From Geobacillus thermodenitrificans subsp. thermodenitrificans DSM 465 (GTDB lineage: Bacteria > Bacillota > Bacilli > Bacillales > Anoxybacillaceae): a stretch of DNA of 64,000 nt. Every line of letters begins with the position of its first letter. Position 1 is the first letter of the stretch. The stretch lies in contig NZ_AYKT01000002.1 of NCBI RefSeq assembly GCF_000496575.1, positions 1 to 64,000 of the forward strand, written 5' to 3'. A program made the position numbers and the translations under genes. The notes under the pieces are model-generated. The model had not been told where the DNA came from, made no database searches, and worked only from the letters and a program-made list of their open reading frames with translations. Shown piece after piece: positions 7,554-15,407 of this stretch.

Positions 7554-7655
7554 GTTGAAGTAGAAAGCGGTTTAGTGGGAAAACTCCCCTATATTTTTGC
7601 AAGAAAGCCGCTATTTATCATGTGCCAATATGGAAACGGAAAAGGGGCGGCCAAC

Positions 7656-8183
7656 ATGGAGCTAGAACCAGTGCGAACACCTGATGGAAAAGAAGAGGTT
7701 GTCATTCGTCTAGCTGATCCAGATGAGGCTCATCTCATCCATCAGATCACGATGGCTGCGTTCGCCGAATATGAACATGATCGTGTTCCCTCTGCAGCTT
7801 TGAACGAAACCGTCGAGTTCATTAGAGAGCGATTAGAGGACGGGGATGAACAGGCTCTTCTTTGTATTCAGAGCGGCCGGCCGATTGGAACGGTGCGGTT
7901 TCAAATGGATGAACATTCGCTTTCGTTTTTCCGTCTTGCCGCCTGTCCCAAGGAGCAGGGGAAAGGGAGAGCCAAAGCCATGTTAGCCTTTCTTGAAAGG
8001 TATGCAAAAGAAAACGGGAAGAAGGAAATATGGTGCAACGTCCGGCGGTCGGTCGCACGCAATATCCGGCTGTATCAATCGGTAGGGTATGCCCTCGTTC
8101 AAGAACAAACGGTTATCAGCGCTAATGGAGTGCCGATAAAGGTCGTGATGATGAAAAAAGAGATAACGGGCGTGGAAGCATGA
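7656..8183 (+). CDS. GNAT family N-acetyltransferase
   Basis: A 175-residue GNAT protein. The acetyl-CoA loop is in LAACPKEQGKGRAKAMLAFL (Q-G-K-G-R-A), followed by the NIRLYQSVGY motif of the last strand and helix. The substrate cannot be assigned. The chosen ATG has AAAGGGG eight bases upstream; an upstream in-frame frame extends to 7575 but has no ribosome site. Codon use here returns to the GC-richer Geobacillus style, marking the end of the AT-rich segment. Confidence 0.82.
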   Translation: MELEPVRTPDGKEEVVIRLADPDEAHLIHQITMAAFAEYEHDRVPSAALNETVEFIRERLEDGDEQALLCIQSGRPIGTVRFQMDEHSLSFFRLAACPKEQGKGRAKAMLAFLERYAKENGKKEIWCNVRRSVARNIRLYQSVGYALVQEQTVISANGVPIKVVMMKKEITGVEA

Positions 8184-8383
8184 GAGGAAGAGATGTGTTC
8201 CGTTGAGGCGGGAATTGGGGGGACAACGGTTGTTCATCGGTCGAACCGTCTTCTAAAGCGAAAGAAAGGGCGGGGATGCATTCGTTGTTCGCCCATATCG
8301 TTCCACATCGAAAAATAGCGAAAGTGAATGGAATGGACGGTGCAGGAGATGGCGACCGAAGCCTCCGTTATTTGAATGGATGA

Positions 8384-8413
8384 GGCCGGGAAGGCGTCTA
8401 GCGCTTCCCGGCC
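8384..8413 (-). terminator. GC-rich hairpin after the methyltransferase gene
   Basis: A perfect 10-bp stem GGCCGGGAAG/CTTCCCGGCC sits just beyond the stop of the leftward methyltransferase gene. There is no U tract on that strand, so termination is plausible but not certain. Confidence 0.45.
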
Positions 8414-8426
8414 GATGAAGGAGCGG

Positions 8427-9329
8427 TTATTTGCGCACGGCGTGGAGGTAATGAGTATGTTCAAACGCCGTTAGGTCATCATTGCGATTGGAGAAAAATT
8501 GTGTTTGGATTTGTTGTGGCGATACGTGTTCGAAAATCAGGAGATGGTCGTACTGCAGCTGTTGTTCCAATTCCTTGATTGAATACGCCGCTTTCATCGG
8601 CTCACCGCTTTGTTGGGCAAGAGCAAGCGTGTTTTGCACCCGCTTGACGGGGGAGGTAAACAGCTGCTCATCCGCAAAATCAAACACGATGGAGCTGCCT
8701 TCTGTCATCAATGGAGCGAGTTGGTGCAAAAGGCGATAGAAGTGCTCTTTTTCCAGATAATACGAGACGCCAAGCAGACTGAATACGGTTTTTTCACTTG
8801 GGCGAAAGCCGGCTGCGAGCAATCGGGGGGCTACGTCATCTTTGGTAAAATCAGCGGCGACCAGTTGCAAGCAGTTCGGCATCTTCCAGTTGGCCATGTG
8901 GATGCGTTCGCGCTTGAATTGCTGCGTGTTGGGGTGGTCGACTTCGAATATCGTCAGGCCGCTGTTTGGATGGCGGAAGGCGAACGTATCCAGCCCTGCT
9001 CCTAAAATGACATATTGCGTCGCGCCAAGTCGCTTTTCGTGGTGGATGATCCGTTCGATATAGGCAGCGCGAGCGATTGGAGTCGGAGCGAGCTGCGTTT
9101 GGACGATCCATTTCACTTTCTCTTCGTCCGATGAGAACGCATCAAGCCGCTCGGGGGCAAAAAATCCCAAGCCGTTGGCGAGAAAGGTTTGGATTTGTTT
9201 GTATTCTTCGTCTGTGATCAGCTGTCTGGCCATATCGTCACGAAAAATGACAGGCGTGTCGTGTTCCGTATGATAGGCGCGGACGAAACAGGACATCAAT
9301 GCGGTCATGCTCGGTTCATTTGGTTTCAT
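8427..9329 (-). CDS. Class I SAM-dependent methyltransferase (LCMT/PPM1-like)
   Basis: A 300-residue enzyme of the leucine-carboxyl-methyltransferase-like family often found in Firmicutes and actinobacteria. The SAM-binding loop is YVILGAGLDTFAFR (about residues 105-118), followed by the acidic FEVDHP strand and the VAADF motif. The substrate is unknown; bacterial members methylate small molecules or remain uncharacterised. Its ATG overlaps the stop of the TetR gene by ATGA, so the two are translationally coupled and the regulator probably controls this enzyme. Confidence 0.85.
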   Translation of the reverse strand: MKPNEPSMTALMSCFVRAYHTEHDTPVIFRDDMARQLITDEEYKQIQTFLANGLGFFAPERLDAFSSDEEKVKWIVQTQLAPTPIARAAYIERIIHHEKRLGATQYVILGAGLDTFAFRHPNSGLTIFEVDHPNTQQFKRERIHMANWKMPNCLQLVAADFTKDDVAPRLLAAGFRPSEKTVFSLLGVSYYLEKEHFYRLLHQLAPLMTEGSSIVFDFADEQLFTSPVKRVQNTLALAQQSGEPMKAAYSIKELEQQLQYDHLLIFEHVSPQQIQTQFFSNRNDDLTAFEHTHYLHAVRK

Positions 9330-9952
9330 CGCAATGGCTCCTTTGCGAGACTATTGAAAATCATCTTCTGGCCGTAGGCGAAAAACTGCTCTTTCGTCTT
9401 GCTGAGTGTCGGCAGCAAAAACGCTCCTTTTGTTTCGACAAGGTCAAACAGCGCATGTAGTTGTGCAGAAAACACGTACACGGTCATCATGACGTCCGCC
9501 GTTTCGCGGACAACGCCTTCTGCGATGCCTTGCTCAATCCAGCGGGCGAGGGCGTCATTGATGGCCGTTCCTAAAGAGAAAATGGTTTCCATGGTTGGCG
9601 TTACTGTCTCAAGCGCTTTCGGTTGAAACTGATGGACGGCGCGCGCCGAAACGGGACAATGTTCGTAGTAAGCGCGCATCGCTTTACAAATGTGTTCGTA
9701 CTTAGCCAAAAACGGCTGCTCGGCTTGCACGATGTCGGTTAGGCGATCACGCAACTGTTCGAGACCATTCGCGACGATGTAGTACAAAATCTCCTCCTTT
9801 GTGTCAAAGTAGCGGTACACCGTGCGGCGGCTGTATCCCGACGCTGCGCAAATGTCGCTGATTGACGTGCCGTCAAACCCGCGTTCGAGAAACAACCGCT
9901 CAGCGGCTTGGGCAATCGTTTGTTTGTGCACAGCAGCAATATGTTCTTTCAT
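9326..9952 (-). CDS. TetR family transcriptional regulator
   Basis: A 208-residue regulator. The N-terminal helix-turn-helix spans residues about 10-55, with the TetR signature FDGTSISDICAASGYSRRTV followed by YRYFDTKEEILYYIV. The C-terminal half would bind an unknown ligand. The gene precedes a methyltransferase with an ATGA overlap, and a perfect palindrome overlaps its -10 box, so it probably represses its own operon. The start is the ATG at the head of MKEHIAAVHK; longer in-frame extensions run through the promoter and are not coding. Confidence 0.9.
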   Translation of the reverse strand: MKEHIAAVHKQTIAQAAERLFLERGFDGTSISDICAASGYSRRTVYRYFDTKEEILYYIVANGLEQLRDRLTDIVQAEQPFLAKYEHICKAMRAYYEHCPVSARAVHQFQPKALETVTPTMETIFSLGTAINDALARWIEQGIAEGVVRETADVMMTVYVFSAQLHALFDLVETKGAFLLPTLSKTKEQFFAYGQKMIFNSLAKEPLR

Positions 9953-9971
9953 AGTGGATACCCCTAGTATC

Positions 9972-10014
9972 AAAAGTATACTATGAGTATACTTTTTGTT
10001 TTTCTGTTCGTCAA
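9972..10014 (-). promoter_or_regulatory. Promoter with TetR-type operator
   Basis: On the minus strand, TTGACG (10009-10014), a 17-base spacer and TATACT (9986-9991) form a good sigma-A promoter. A perfect 11-bp inverted repeat, AAAAGTATACT/AGTATACTTTT (9972-9982 and 9986-9996, 3-base centre), covers the -10 box. Its position and symmetry suit repression by the TetR protein encoded directly downstream. The rest of 9953-10279 shows nothing else. Confidence 0.82.
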
Positions 10015-10279
10015 GTGGTTGCTTTATTGACAAACGGGCCATCCAAACAATGGCGGATGATGAAAGGATTAGGGTGGTGGTTCGTAGAGCATACCGAAAA
10101 TGGATGTTTCGACTTTCATCCGGCGAATCACTAAGAATATATCGGGGCTTTTGGTGAAGGTACAAGGGTTTGACGGCAATACACGAACCATGAGAAAGAA
10201 GAGATTTTCTTTTGCGTGCAGGATATGGCCCTCGTGCTTACGAATCTATACGGATGAACATCAAGCAAGGAGGATAGCC

Positions 10280-10834
10280 ATGGGGAGCATTCAACCAAGG
10301 CGGTTGATGACGGCAAGCGGCCGGCCGATTGTCGTACGGACGGCATCACCTGAGGATGCCGAGCGTGTCGTTGCGTTTGTGAAGGCGGTGGCGGCGGAAG
10401 CGCCGTATTTGCTGACGACGGAGGCAGAAGTGGTGACTACGAGCGAGCGGCAAAAACAATGGCTGCAACAAATTATGGATGATCCGGGAAAGTTGGCGAT
10501 TGTCGCCGAGCATGACGGGGAAATAATCGGGCTTTTAGATTTTCATAACGGCCATAAGCAGCGAACCAGACACCAAGGGTCCTTCGGCATGAGCGTGAAA
10601 AGCGATTTTCGGGGCCAAGGGGTCGGCAAGGCGCTACTTGCGGCGCTTCTTGATTGGGCAACGGAACATCCGTTCATTGAGAAAGTGTGCCTCGAGGTTG
10701 TGGCTGACAATACGAATGCGCTTCGCTTGTATCAAACGTTTGGGTTTGTCGAAGAAGGGGTGAAGAAAAACGCCGTCAAAATCGATGACAACACGTACTG
10801 GGATTTGATCGTGATGGCCCGCTTTGTCAAATAG
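10280..10834 (+). CDS. GNAT family N-acetyltransferase (RimI/PhnO type)
   Basis: A 184-residue acetyltransferase. Residues about 110-130 contain SVKSDFRGQGVGKALLAALL with the RGQGVG acetyl-CoA loop, followed by EVVADNTNALRLYQTFGFVE, the classic end of GNAT enzymes. The YWDLIVMARFV tail is typical of the family that acetylates amino acids or polyamines, but the substrate is unknown. AAGGAGG lies six bases before the ATG. The gene ends at a strong terminator and appears to stand alone, divergent from the TetR operon. Confidence 0.88.
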   Translation: MGSIQPRRLMTASGRPIVVRTASPEDAERVVAFVKAVAAEAPYLLTTEAEVVTTSERQKQWLQQIMDDPGKLAIVAEHDGEIIGLLDFHNGHKQRTRHQGSFGMSVKSDFRGQGVGKALLAALLDWATEHPFIEKVCLEVVADNTNALRLYQTFGFVEEGVKKNAVKIDDNTYWDLIVMARFVK

Positions 10835-10853
10835 GTTTGGCGGGGAGTGTGTT

Positions 10854-10883
10854 GAAGTGGATGGGTGTCCACTTCATTTTTTT
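10854..10883 (+). terminator. Terminator of the 10280-10834 acetyltransferase
   Basis: Stem GAAGTGGA/TCCACTTC (10854-10861 and 10868-10875) followed by ATTTTTTT. Classic intrinsic terminator. Confidence 0.88.
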
Positions 10884-11226
10884 CTATTTCGAAAATATCG
10901 CTTTTTTTGATTGACGATGAAAGGCAGATCTTTTACTGTAATTTTGAAAGGACAGTGAAAGAAAGCTGTTTTTGTTGAGCGAGCGGTCATGGCAGGAAAA
11001 AAAGATTTTCGCTTTGGGAAGGAATGCTGTCCAACCGGGCGCTCTCCATCACCGGCTTTTTCGAAGGCCGGTGGAAATCGGGGGATCTTGGAATCATGGG
11101 TTTTGGAAAACAACCCGCTTTTGTCACTGTATCGGTGGTGAAGCTACCAACCTTTTGTGACATTGCACGAAAACGGTGCTGCGGTCCGTGGACGACCGTT
11201 TGCTAGCTTGGTCAGGGGGGAGACGT
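10884..11226. other. Gene-free stretch
   Basis: About 340 bases with no convincing gene on either strand. A short hairpin (CACCGGC/GCCGGTG at 11050-11056 and 11067-11073) and a leftward 79-codon frame of low-complexity composition are present, neither with supporting signals. GGGGGGAG at the right edge is the ribosome site of the exporter gene. Confidence 0.4.
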
Positions 11227-11856
11227 GTGTTAGGCATTACAAGCTATGGGATGTATTTGCTGGCGTCGATTTTGATGCATGCCACTCCGGGAGTGGATAC
11301 GATGTATATTATGGGGCGCAGTGTGGCGCAAGGGAGAAAAGCGGGCGTGTATTCGGTGTTGGGCATTTCGACAGGAGTGTTCGTTCATACGCTGCTTGCT
11401 GCGTTTGGCTTAGCCGTGATTTTGCAGCAGTCGGTTGTCTTATTTACGGCTGTGAAAATCGCTGGTGCGGCGTATTTGGTGTATCTTGGCATCAAAATGA
11501 TGCGGCAGCCGGCGCCGCCAGCGCTGGAGTCTGAGGAATTGGCGCCGACGAAGCTGAAAAAGATTTATTGGCAAGGCGTGACGACCAATGTGATGAATCC
11601 GAAAGTGGCGTTGTTTTTCCTTTCCTTTTTGCCGCAATTCATTCAAACGGATCAGCCATACGGCCCGCTTCCGTTTTTGTTGCTTGGTTTGTCGTTCGTT
11701 GTGACGAGCACGATGTGGGGGCTTGGCGTCGTCTATGTTGCTGCGCTAGCAACGAAACGGGTGCGCCAAAACGCCAAAATGGCGCTTCTCATCAATCGAT
11801 TGACGGGGATTGTGTTTGTTGGGCTTGGTGTGAAGCTGTTGCAGACGAAAGCATGA
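11227..11856 (+). CDS. LysE/RhtB family amino-acid exporter
   Basis: A 209-residue membrane protein with about six hydrophobic spans. It carries the LysE hallmarks: ATPGVDTMYIMGRSVAQGRKAG near the N terminus, GAAYLVYLGIKM around span 3, and NVMNPKVALFFLSFLPQF in the middle. The family exports amino acids or related metabolites using the proton gradient; the substrate is unknown. I take the GTG at 11227, after a GGGGGGAG site, because it aligns the start with span 1. The neighbouring convergent gene is a paralogue. Confidence 0.88.
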   Translation: MLGITSYGMYLLASILMHATPGVDTMYIMGRSVAQGRKAGVYSVLGISTGVFVHTLLAAFGLAVILQQSVVLFTAVKIAGAAYLVYLGIKMMRQPAPPALESEELAPTKLKKIYWQGVTTNVMNPKVALFFLSFLPQFIQTDQPYGPLPFLLLGLSFVVTSTMWGLGVVYVAALATKRVRQNAKMALLINRLTGIVFVGLGVKLLQTKA

Positions 11857-11857
11857 T

Positions 11858-11884
11858 GAGCGGGCTTGCCAAAACAGCCCGCTC
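11858..11884. terminator. Shared terminator of the two LysE-type genes
   Basis: Stem GAGCGGGCT/AGCCCGCTC (11858-11866 and 11876-11884) between two convergent genes, with a T-rich stretch to the right. It can serve both directions. Confidence 0.65.
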
Positions 11885-11898
11885 GCTTTGTTTGCCCC

Positions 11899-12525
11899 CT
11901 ACGACCGCTCGCTGAAGGCGATTTGGATGCCGATGACGGCAAAGAGGACGCCTTTTAGCCAATGGATCCGCCGAGCGATTCGTTCGTTCGACAACAGCCA
12001 ATGGCGCAGTTTTTCCGCACCGATGCTCACTAAGGTGAAGACAACGAGCGCTTGAGCGAGAAAGATGACGCCTAACACCAGCATTTGCCGCGGGATTTGG
12101 CCCGCTGACGGATGGACGAATTGTGGCAATAGCGCCAAAAAGAAGAGGGACACTTTCGGATTGAGCACGTTCATAAAAATGCCTTTTTTGTACAGTGACA
12201 TCAAGGCTAGCCGCTCTTGACGCTCGAGCGCCAAGCCGGCGTCTTTTTCGTTGAACGCTTGCCATGCCAAGTAAAGCAAATAAGCGGCGCCTGCGTATTT
12301 GACGATGGCAAACGCCAAGGCCGATTGGTAAATGACGGCCGAGACGCCGAGCACCGCCGCACTAATATGGACGACAAGCCCTGTACAAAGCCCGAGCGCG
12401 GTGGCGATACCCGCGTTTTTGCCTTGAGATAGGCTTTGGGCGATGACGAATAAAATATCTGGGCCTGGGGCGAGCGTCAGCACAACAGCGACACTTAAAA
12501 ACGATAAAGCTGTATCCATTTCCAT
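11899..12525 (-). CDS. LysE/RhtB family amino-acid exporter
   Basis: A 208-residue paralogue of the convergent exporter, with TLAPGPDILFVIAQSLSQGK, GAAYLLYLAWQAF and NVLNPKVSLFFLALLPQFV in the corresponding places. Six hydrophobic spans are visible. It presumably exports an amino acid or homoserine-like compound from the cytoplasm. The ATG chosen lies six bases after AGAGGTG; a GTG three codons earlier overlaps that site. Only about 40 bases separate the two paralogues tail to tail, and they are too diverged for a recent duplication. Confidence 0.88.
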   Translation of the reverse strand: MEMDTALSFLSVAVVLTLAPGPDILFVIAQSLSQGKNAGIATALGLCTGLVVHISAAVLGVSAVIYQSALAFAIVKYAGAAYLLYLAWQAFNEKDAGLALERQERLALMSLYKKGIFMNVLNPKVSLFFLALLPQFVHPSAGQIPRQMLVLGVIFLAQALVVFTLVSIGAEKLRHWLLSNERIARRIHWLKGVLFAVIGIQIAFSERS

Positions 12526-12697
12526 CGAACACACCTCTTTGGTTGTTGATCATGACGATGATTCCTAAGGTTCGCCATGCTCCCGTTGAATTCCTTTTTT
12601 CTCGCTAAAAATGGATTCATTTCCCTTCCTGTTTGACAAACACACTAGGCTCGCTTGAAAATAAAGGTGTGGCCATGGTTTGCGAGAGGTGAGGCGT

Positions 12698-13345
12698 ATG
12701 GATTCGCGGCTTGTTTCAGCCATCAGCCAAGTGGTGAACGAATTGTTTCCCGTTGAAGCATCGCTTGCCATTTCGGATGACCGGCGGTACATTTACTACC
12801 AGCCGAGCAGACAAATTGATTTGAAAATCCGTCCAGGGGATGAAATTAAGCCGGATTCGGTGACATACAAAGCGTTGGTAATCCGCCGGAAGATTGAGGA
12901 ACAAAAGGATAGCCGGGTGTTTGGCGTTCCGTATTTCGGCGTGTCGGTTCCGATTTTAGAAGACGGCGTGCCAAAAGGGTGTGTGACCGCTGTCTGGCCG
13001 AAAAGGCCGCTTCTAGCGACATCGTATTTGACTGTACGGACGATGGATCGGTGGATTCCGATTCCGTTTGAAGCGGTTGTGTATTTGGAGGCGCAAAACC
13101 GAAAGACATTTGTGAAAGCGATGCATGCCGAAGGGTATCATAAATACAATTTGACCGAATTGGAGTTTTCGCTTCCCGGCCATCGGTTTGTCCGCTGTCA
13201 TCGGTCGTATATTGTCAATGTCGATTCTATCGCGGAAATTCACCCGGATTCACACTCCACGTTTTTGCTTGTGATGAAAGATGGCTCCAAAGTGCCTGTC
13301 AGCCAAACGTATGCGAGCCATTTTCGAAGATTGCTCGGCTTTTGA
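12698..13345 (+). CDS. LytTR-type DNA-binding regulator with N-terminal sensor domain
   Basis: A 215-residue protein. Residues about 108-215 form a LytTR DNA-binding domain: YLEAQNRKTFV, then LTELEFSLPGHRFVRCHRSYIVNVDSI, ending in SQTYASHFRRLL. The N-terminal half has the look of a PAS/Cache-like ligand pocket (IYYQPSRQIDLKIRPGD and VFGVPYFGVSVPILEDGVPK), not a phospho-receiver, so it probably senses a small molecule directly. It lies about 300 bases before the CoA-transferase gene on the same strand, which it may control. The ATG follows a GAGGTGAGG site. Confidence 0.82.
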   Translation: MDSRLVSAISQVVNELFPVEASLAISDDRRYIYYQPSRQIDLKIRPGDEIKPDSVTYKALVIRRKIEEQKDSRVFGVPYFGVSVPILEDGVPKGCVTAVWPKRPLLATSYLTVRTMDRWIPIPFEAVVYLEAQNRKTFVKAMHAEGYHKYNLTELEFSLPGHRFVRCHRSYIVNVDSIAEIHPDSHSTFLLVMKDGSKVPVSQTYASHFRRLLGF

Positions 13346-13348
13346 TGA

Positions 13349-13376
13349 AACCGCCGATACGGGCGGCTATTTTTTT
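13349..13376 (+). terminator. Terminator of the LytTR gene
   Basis: CCGCC (13351-13355) pairs with GGCGG (13362-13366), followed by TATTTTTTT. It separates the regulator from the CoA-transferase gene. Confidence 0.75.
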
Positions 13377-13429
13377 GGTAACGAGACAGGTTGTCAAAGA
13401 TCGCTGCGTCGTGGCCATGTTGATTCTCG

Positions 13430-13474
13430 AAACCTTCAAACATCCTCATGTCTAGATGAGAGAAAGGTTTTTTG
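13430..13474 (+). terminator. Second hairpin with T tract before the CoA-transferase gene
   Basis: AAACCTT and AAGGTTT enclose an inner hairpin CTCAT/ATGAG and are followed by TTTTTT. It could be a second terminator or an attenuator-like element. The remaining bases to 13660 hold a possible -10 TATAAT (13625-13630) without a convincing -35. Confidence 0.5.
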
Positions 13475-13660
13475 TCATTAAACCGCCATCGTTTTAGGCG
13501 CAAATTGAGCAAGGCGCTCGTCACCATAGAATGAATTTTTCTGTGTTATGTAGGAAAAATGCTGCTTGAATGCAAAAGAAAGCCCTTTTACTCCCATTCG
13601 AATGATTTTCCCCTTGCCGGTCGCTATAATGAGAGAAAAAAGAAAAAGGGGGAAGTCGCT

Positions 13661-15181
13661 GTGGAGCAACGCATTTTCGAACGGATCGGCCATCGAGCGT
13701 TGAGGGAGAGGATTGTGACAGCGGAAACAGCGGCCTCGTGGATTCATGACGGCATGACGCTTGGATTAAGCGGTTTTACCCGTGCAGGTGATGCCAAAGC
13801 GGTGCCGATGGCACTCATAGAGAAAGCGAAGCAGCAGCCGCTGAAAGTTGACGTCTATACAGGGGCTTCGCTCGGTTCGGATATTGATAAGCTGATGGCG
13901 GAAGCGGGGATTATTCAGAAACGGTTACCGTTTCAAGCTGACGCGACGATGCGCCGGAAAATCAATGAAAGGGAGCTGCTGTTTGTTGACCAGCATTTGT
14001 CGCATACGGCGGAGCTGGTCCGTTCGGATGTATTGAAACCAATTGATTACGCGATTGTGGAGGCGGTTTCGATCACCGAAGACGGAATGATCATCCCAAC
14101 GACTTCTGTCGGCAATTCGTCCGTTTTTGTTAACAAAGCAAGAAGAGTGATCATTGAATTAAACATGGCTCAGCCGAAAGCGCTGTATGGGTTTCATGAC
14201 ATTTATGAAGTTGGCAAGCAAGGAGAGCGCGCCCCGATTCCGCTGACCAAAGTGGATGAACGGATTGGAACGATTGGCATTCCGGTAGACATCGCCAAAA
14301 TCGCCGGCATTGTCATTACGAGCCAAACGGATTCGCCATCAACCATTGTACCGCCTGATCAGGAAACGGCGGCGATCGCCAATCATTTAATCGATTTTCT
14401 TCGCGCCGAAGTGGCAGCGGGACGGTTGTCGGAGCGGTTGGCACCGATTCAAGCGGGAATCGGTTCGGTCGCGAATGCGGTTCTTTACGGCTTATTAGAT
14501 TCTGAATTTTATGACTTGGAAGTGTATTCCGAAGTATTGCAGGACGCCATGTTCGATTTGATTGATGCAGGGAAGGTACGGTTCGCTTCCGGTTGTTCGA
14601 TGACGTTGTCAGAAAGCAAGATGGAACAAGTGTATACAAATTTGGAAGCGTATCAAGGAAAACTCGTTTTGCGACCGCAAGAGATTTCAAACCACCCGGA
14701 AATCATCCGTCGTCTCGGTCTCATTTCGATCAATACGGCACTTGAAGCCGACATTTACGGAAATGTCAACTCGACGCACGTCCGCGGCACCCAGATGATG
14801 AACGGGATCGGCGGCTCGGGTGACTTTGCGCGCCATGCGCGTCTGACGATTTTTGTTACGAAATCAAGTGCTAAGCAAGGGGCGATTTCGAGCATCGTTC
14901 CGTTCGTATCGCATGTGGACCATACCGAGCATGATGTCGACGTAATTATCACCGAGTACGGATACGCCGACTTGCGCGGGCTGGCTCCTGTGGAACGCGC
15001 TCCGTTGATCATTGAACGTTGCGCCCATCCGGACTACCGCCAGCCGCTGCGCGATTACTTCAACGAAGCGCTTAAGCGCGGCGGCCATACGCCGCACGTC
15101 TTGGAAAAAGCGCTCTCGTGGCATATTCGTTATGAGCAATACGGAACGATGCGGGAAGAACAATATGAGCTGCAACGGTAA
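13661..15181 (+). CDS. Acetyl-CoA hydrolase/transferase family protein (succinyl-CoA:acetate CoA-transferase type)
   Basis: A 506-residue member of the Cat1/AarC-like CoA-transferase family, of full family length. Residues about 20-60 contain GMTLGLSGFTRAGDAKAVP; the catalytic glutamate is in VYSEVLQD at Glu291, which forms the glutamyl-CoA thioester; QAGIGSVANAVLYGL and VNSTHVRGTQMMNGIGGSGD are conserved. It moves CoA between acyl-CoA (acetyl, succinyl or propionyl) and acetate, in acetate metabolism or overflow. The start is GTG after AAAGGGGGAAG; the upstream open frame has no ribosome site. The LytTR regulator lies upstream. Confidence 0.88.
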   Translation: MEQRIFERIGHRALRERIVTAETAASWIHDGMTLGLSGFTRAGDAKAVPMALIEKAKQQPLKVDVYTGASLGSDIDKLMAEAGIIQKRLPFQADATMRRKINERELLFVDQHLSHTAELVRSDVLKPIDYAIVEAVSITEDGMIIPTTSVGNSSVFVNKARRVIIELNMAQPKALYGFHDIYEVGKQGERAPIPLTKVDERIGTIGIPVDIAKIAGIVITSQTDSPSTIVPPDQETAAIANHLIDFLRAEVAAGRLSERLAPIQAGIGSVANAVLYGLLDSEFYDLEVYSEVLQDAMFDLIDAGKVRFASGCSMTLSESKMEQVYTNLEAYQGKLVLRPQEISNHPEIIRRLGLISINTALEADIYGNVNSTHVRGTQMMNGIGGSGDFARHARLTIFVTKSSAKQGAISSIVPFVSHVDHTEHDVDVIITEYGYADLRGLAPVERAPLIIERCAHPDYRQPLRDYFNEALKRGGHTPHVLEKALSWHIRYEQYGTMREEQYELQR

Positions 15182-15375
15182 AACCGTACAAGGTAAACGA
15201 AGGAGGGCTTTTTCATCTGCTTTGCCTTGTGTGAGATCGAAAGAGCAACGGCTGATCCAAAGGAGGATCCTGAGCTTCAAGAGCAAGAAGAGATTATCTA
15301 ATGGAAATGTTGTACTTGTGTATAAATGATGAAAAGGATGCCCCATTTCCTTTGAGACACCCTCCTTACGTTTTT

Positions 15376-15406
15376 GACCGCCCGTGCCAGTTTGATATGG
15401 GCGGTC
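15376..15406. terminator. Hairpin between CoA-transferase and zinc-exporter genes
   Basis: GACCGCCC (15376-15383) pairs with GGGCGGTC (15399-15406) between two convergent genes, with a short T run on its right. It is a likely shared terminator. The 15182-15375 stretch has no gene I can support. Confidence 0.55.
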
Positions 15407-15407
15407 T

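Noticed and set aside
15012-15329. 105-codon frame at the end of the CoA-transferase gene
   Set aside because: It shadows the true gene in another frame; the part beyond 15181 has no start signal.
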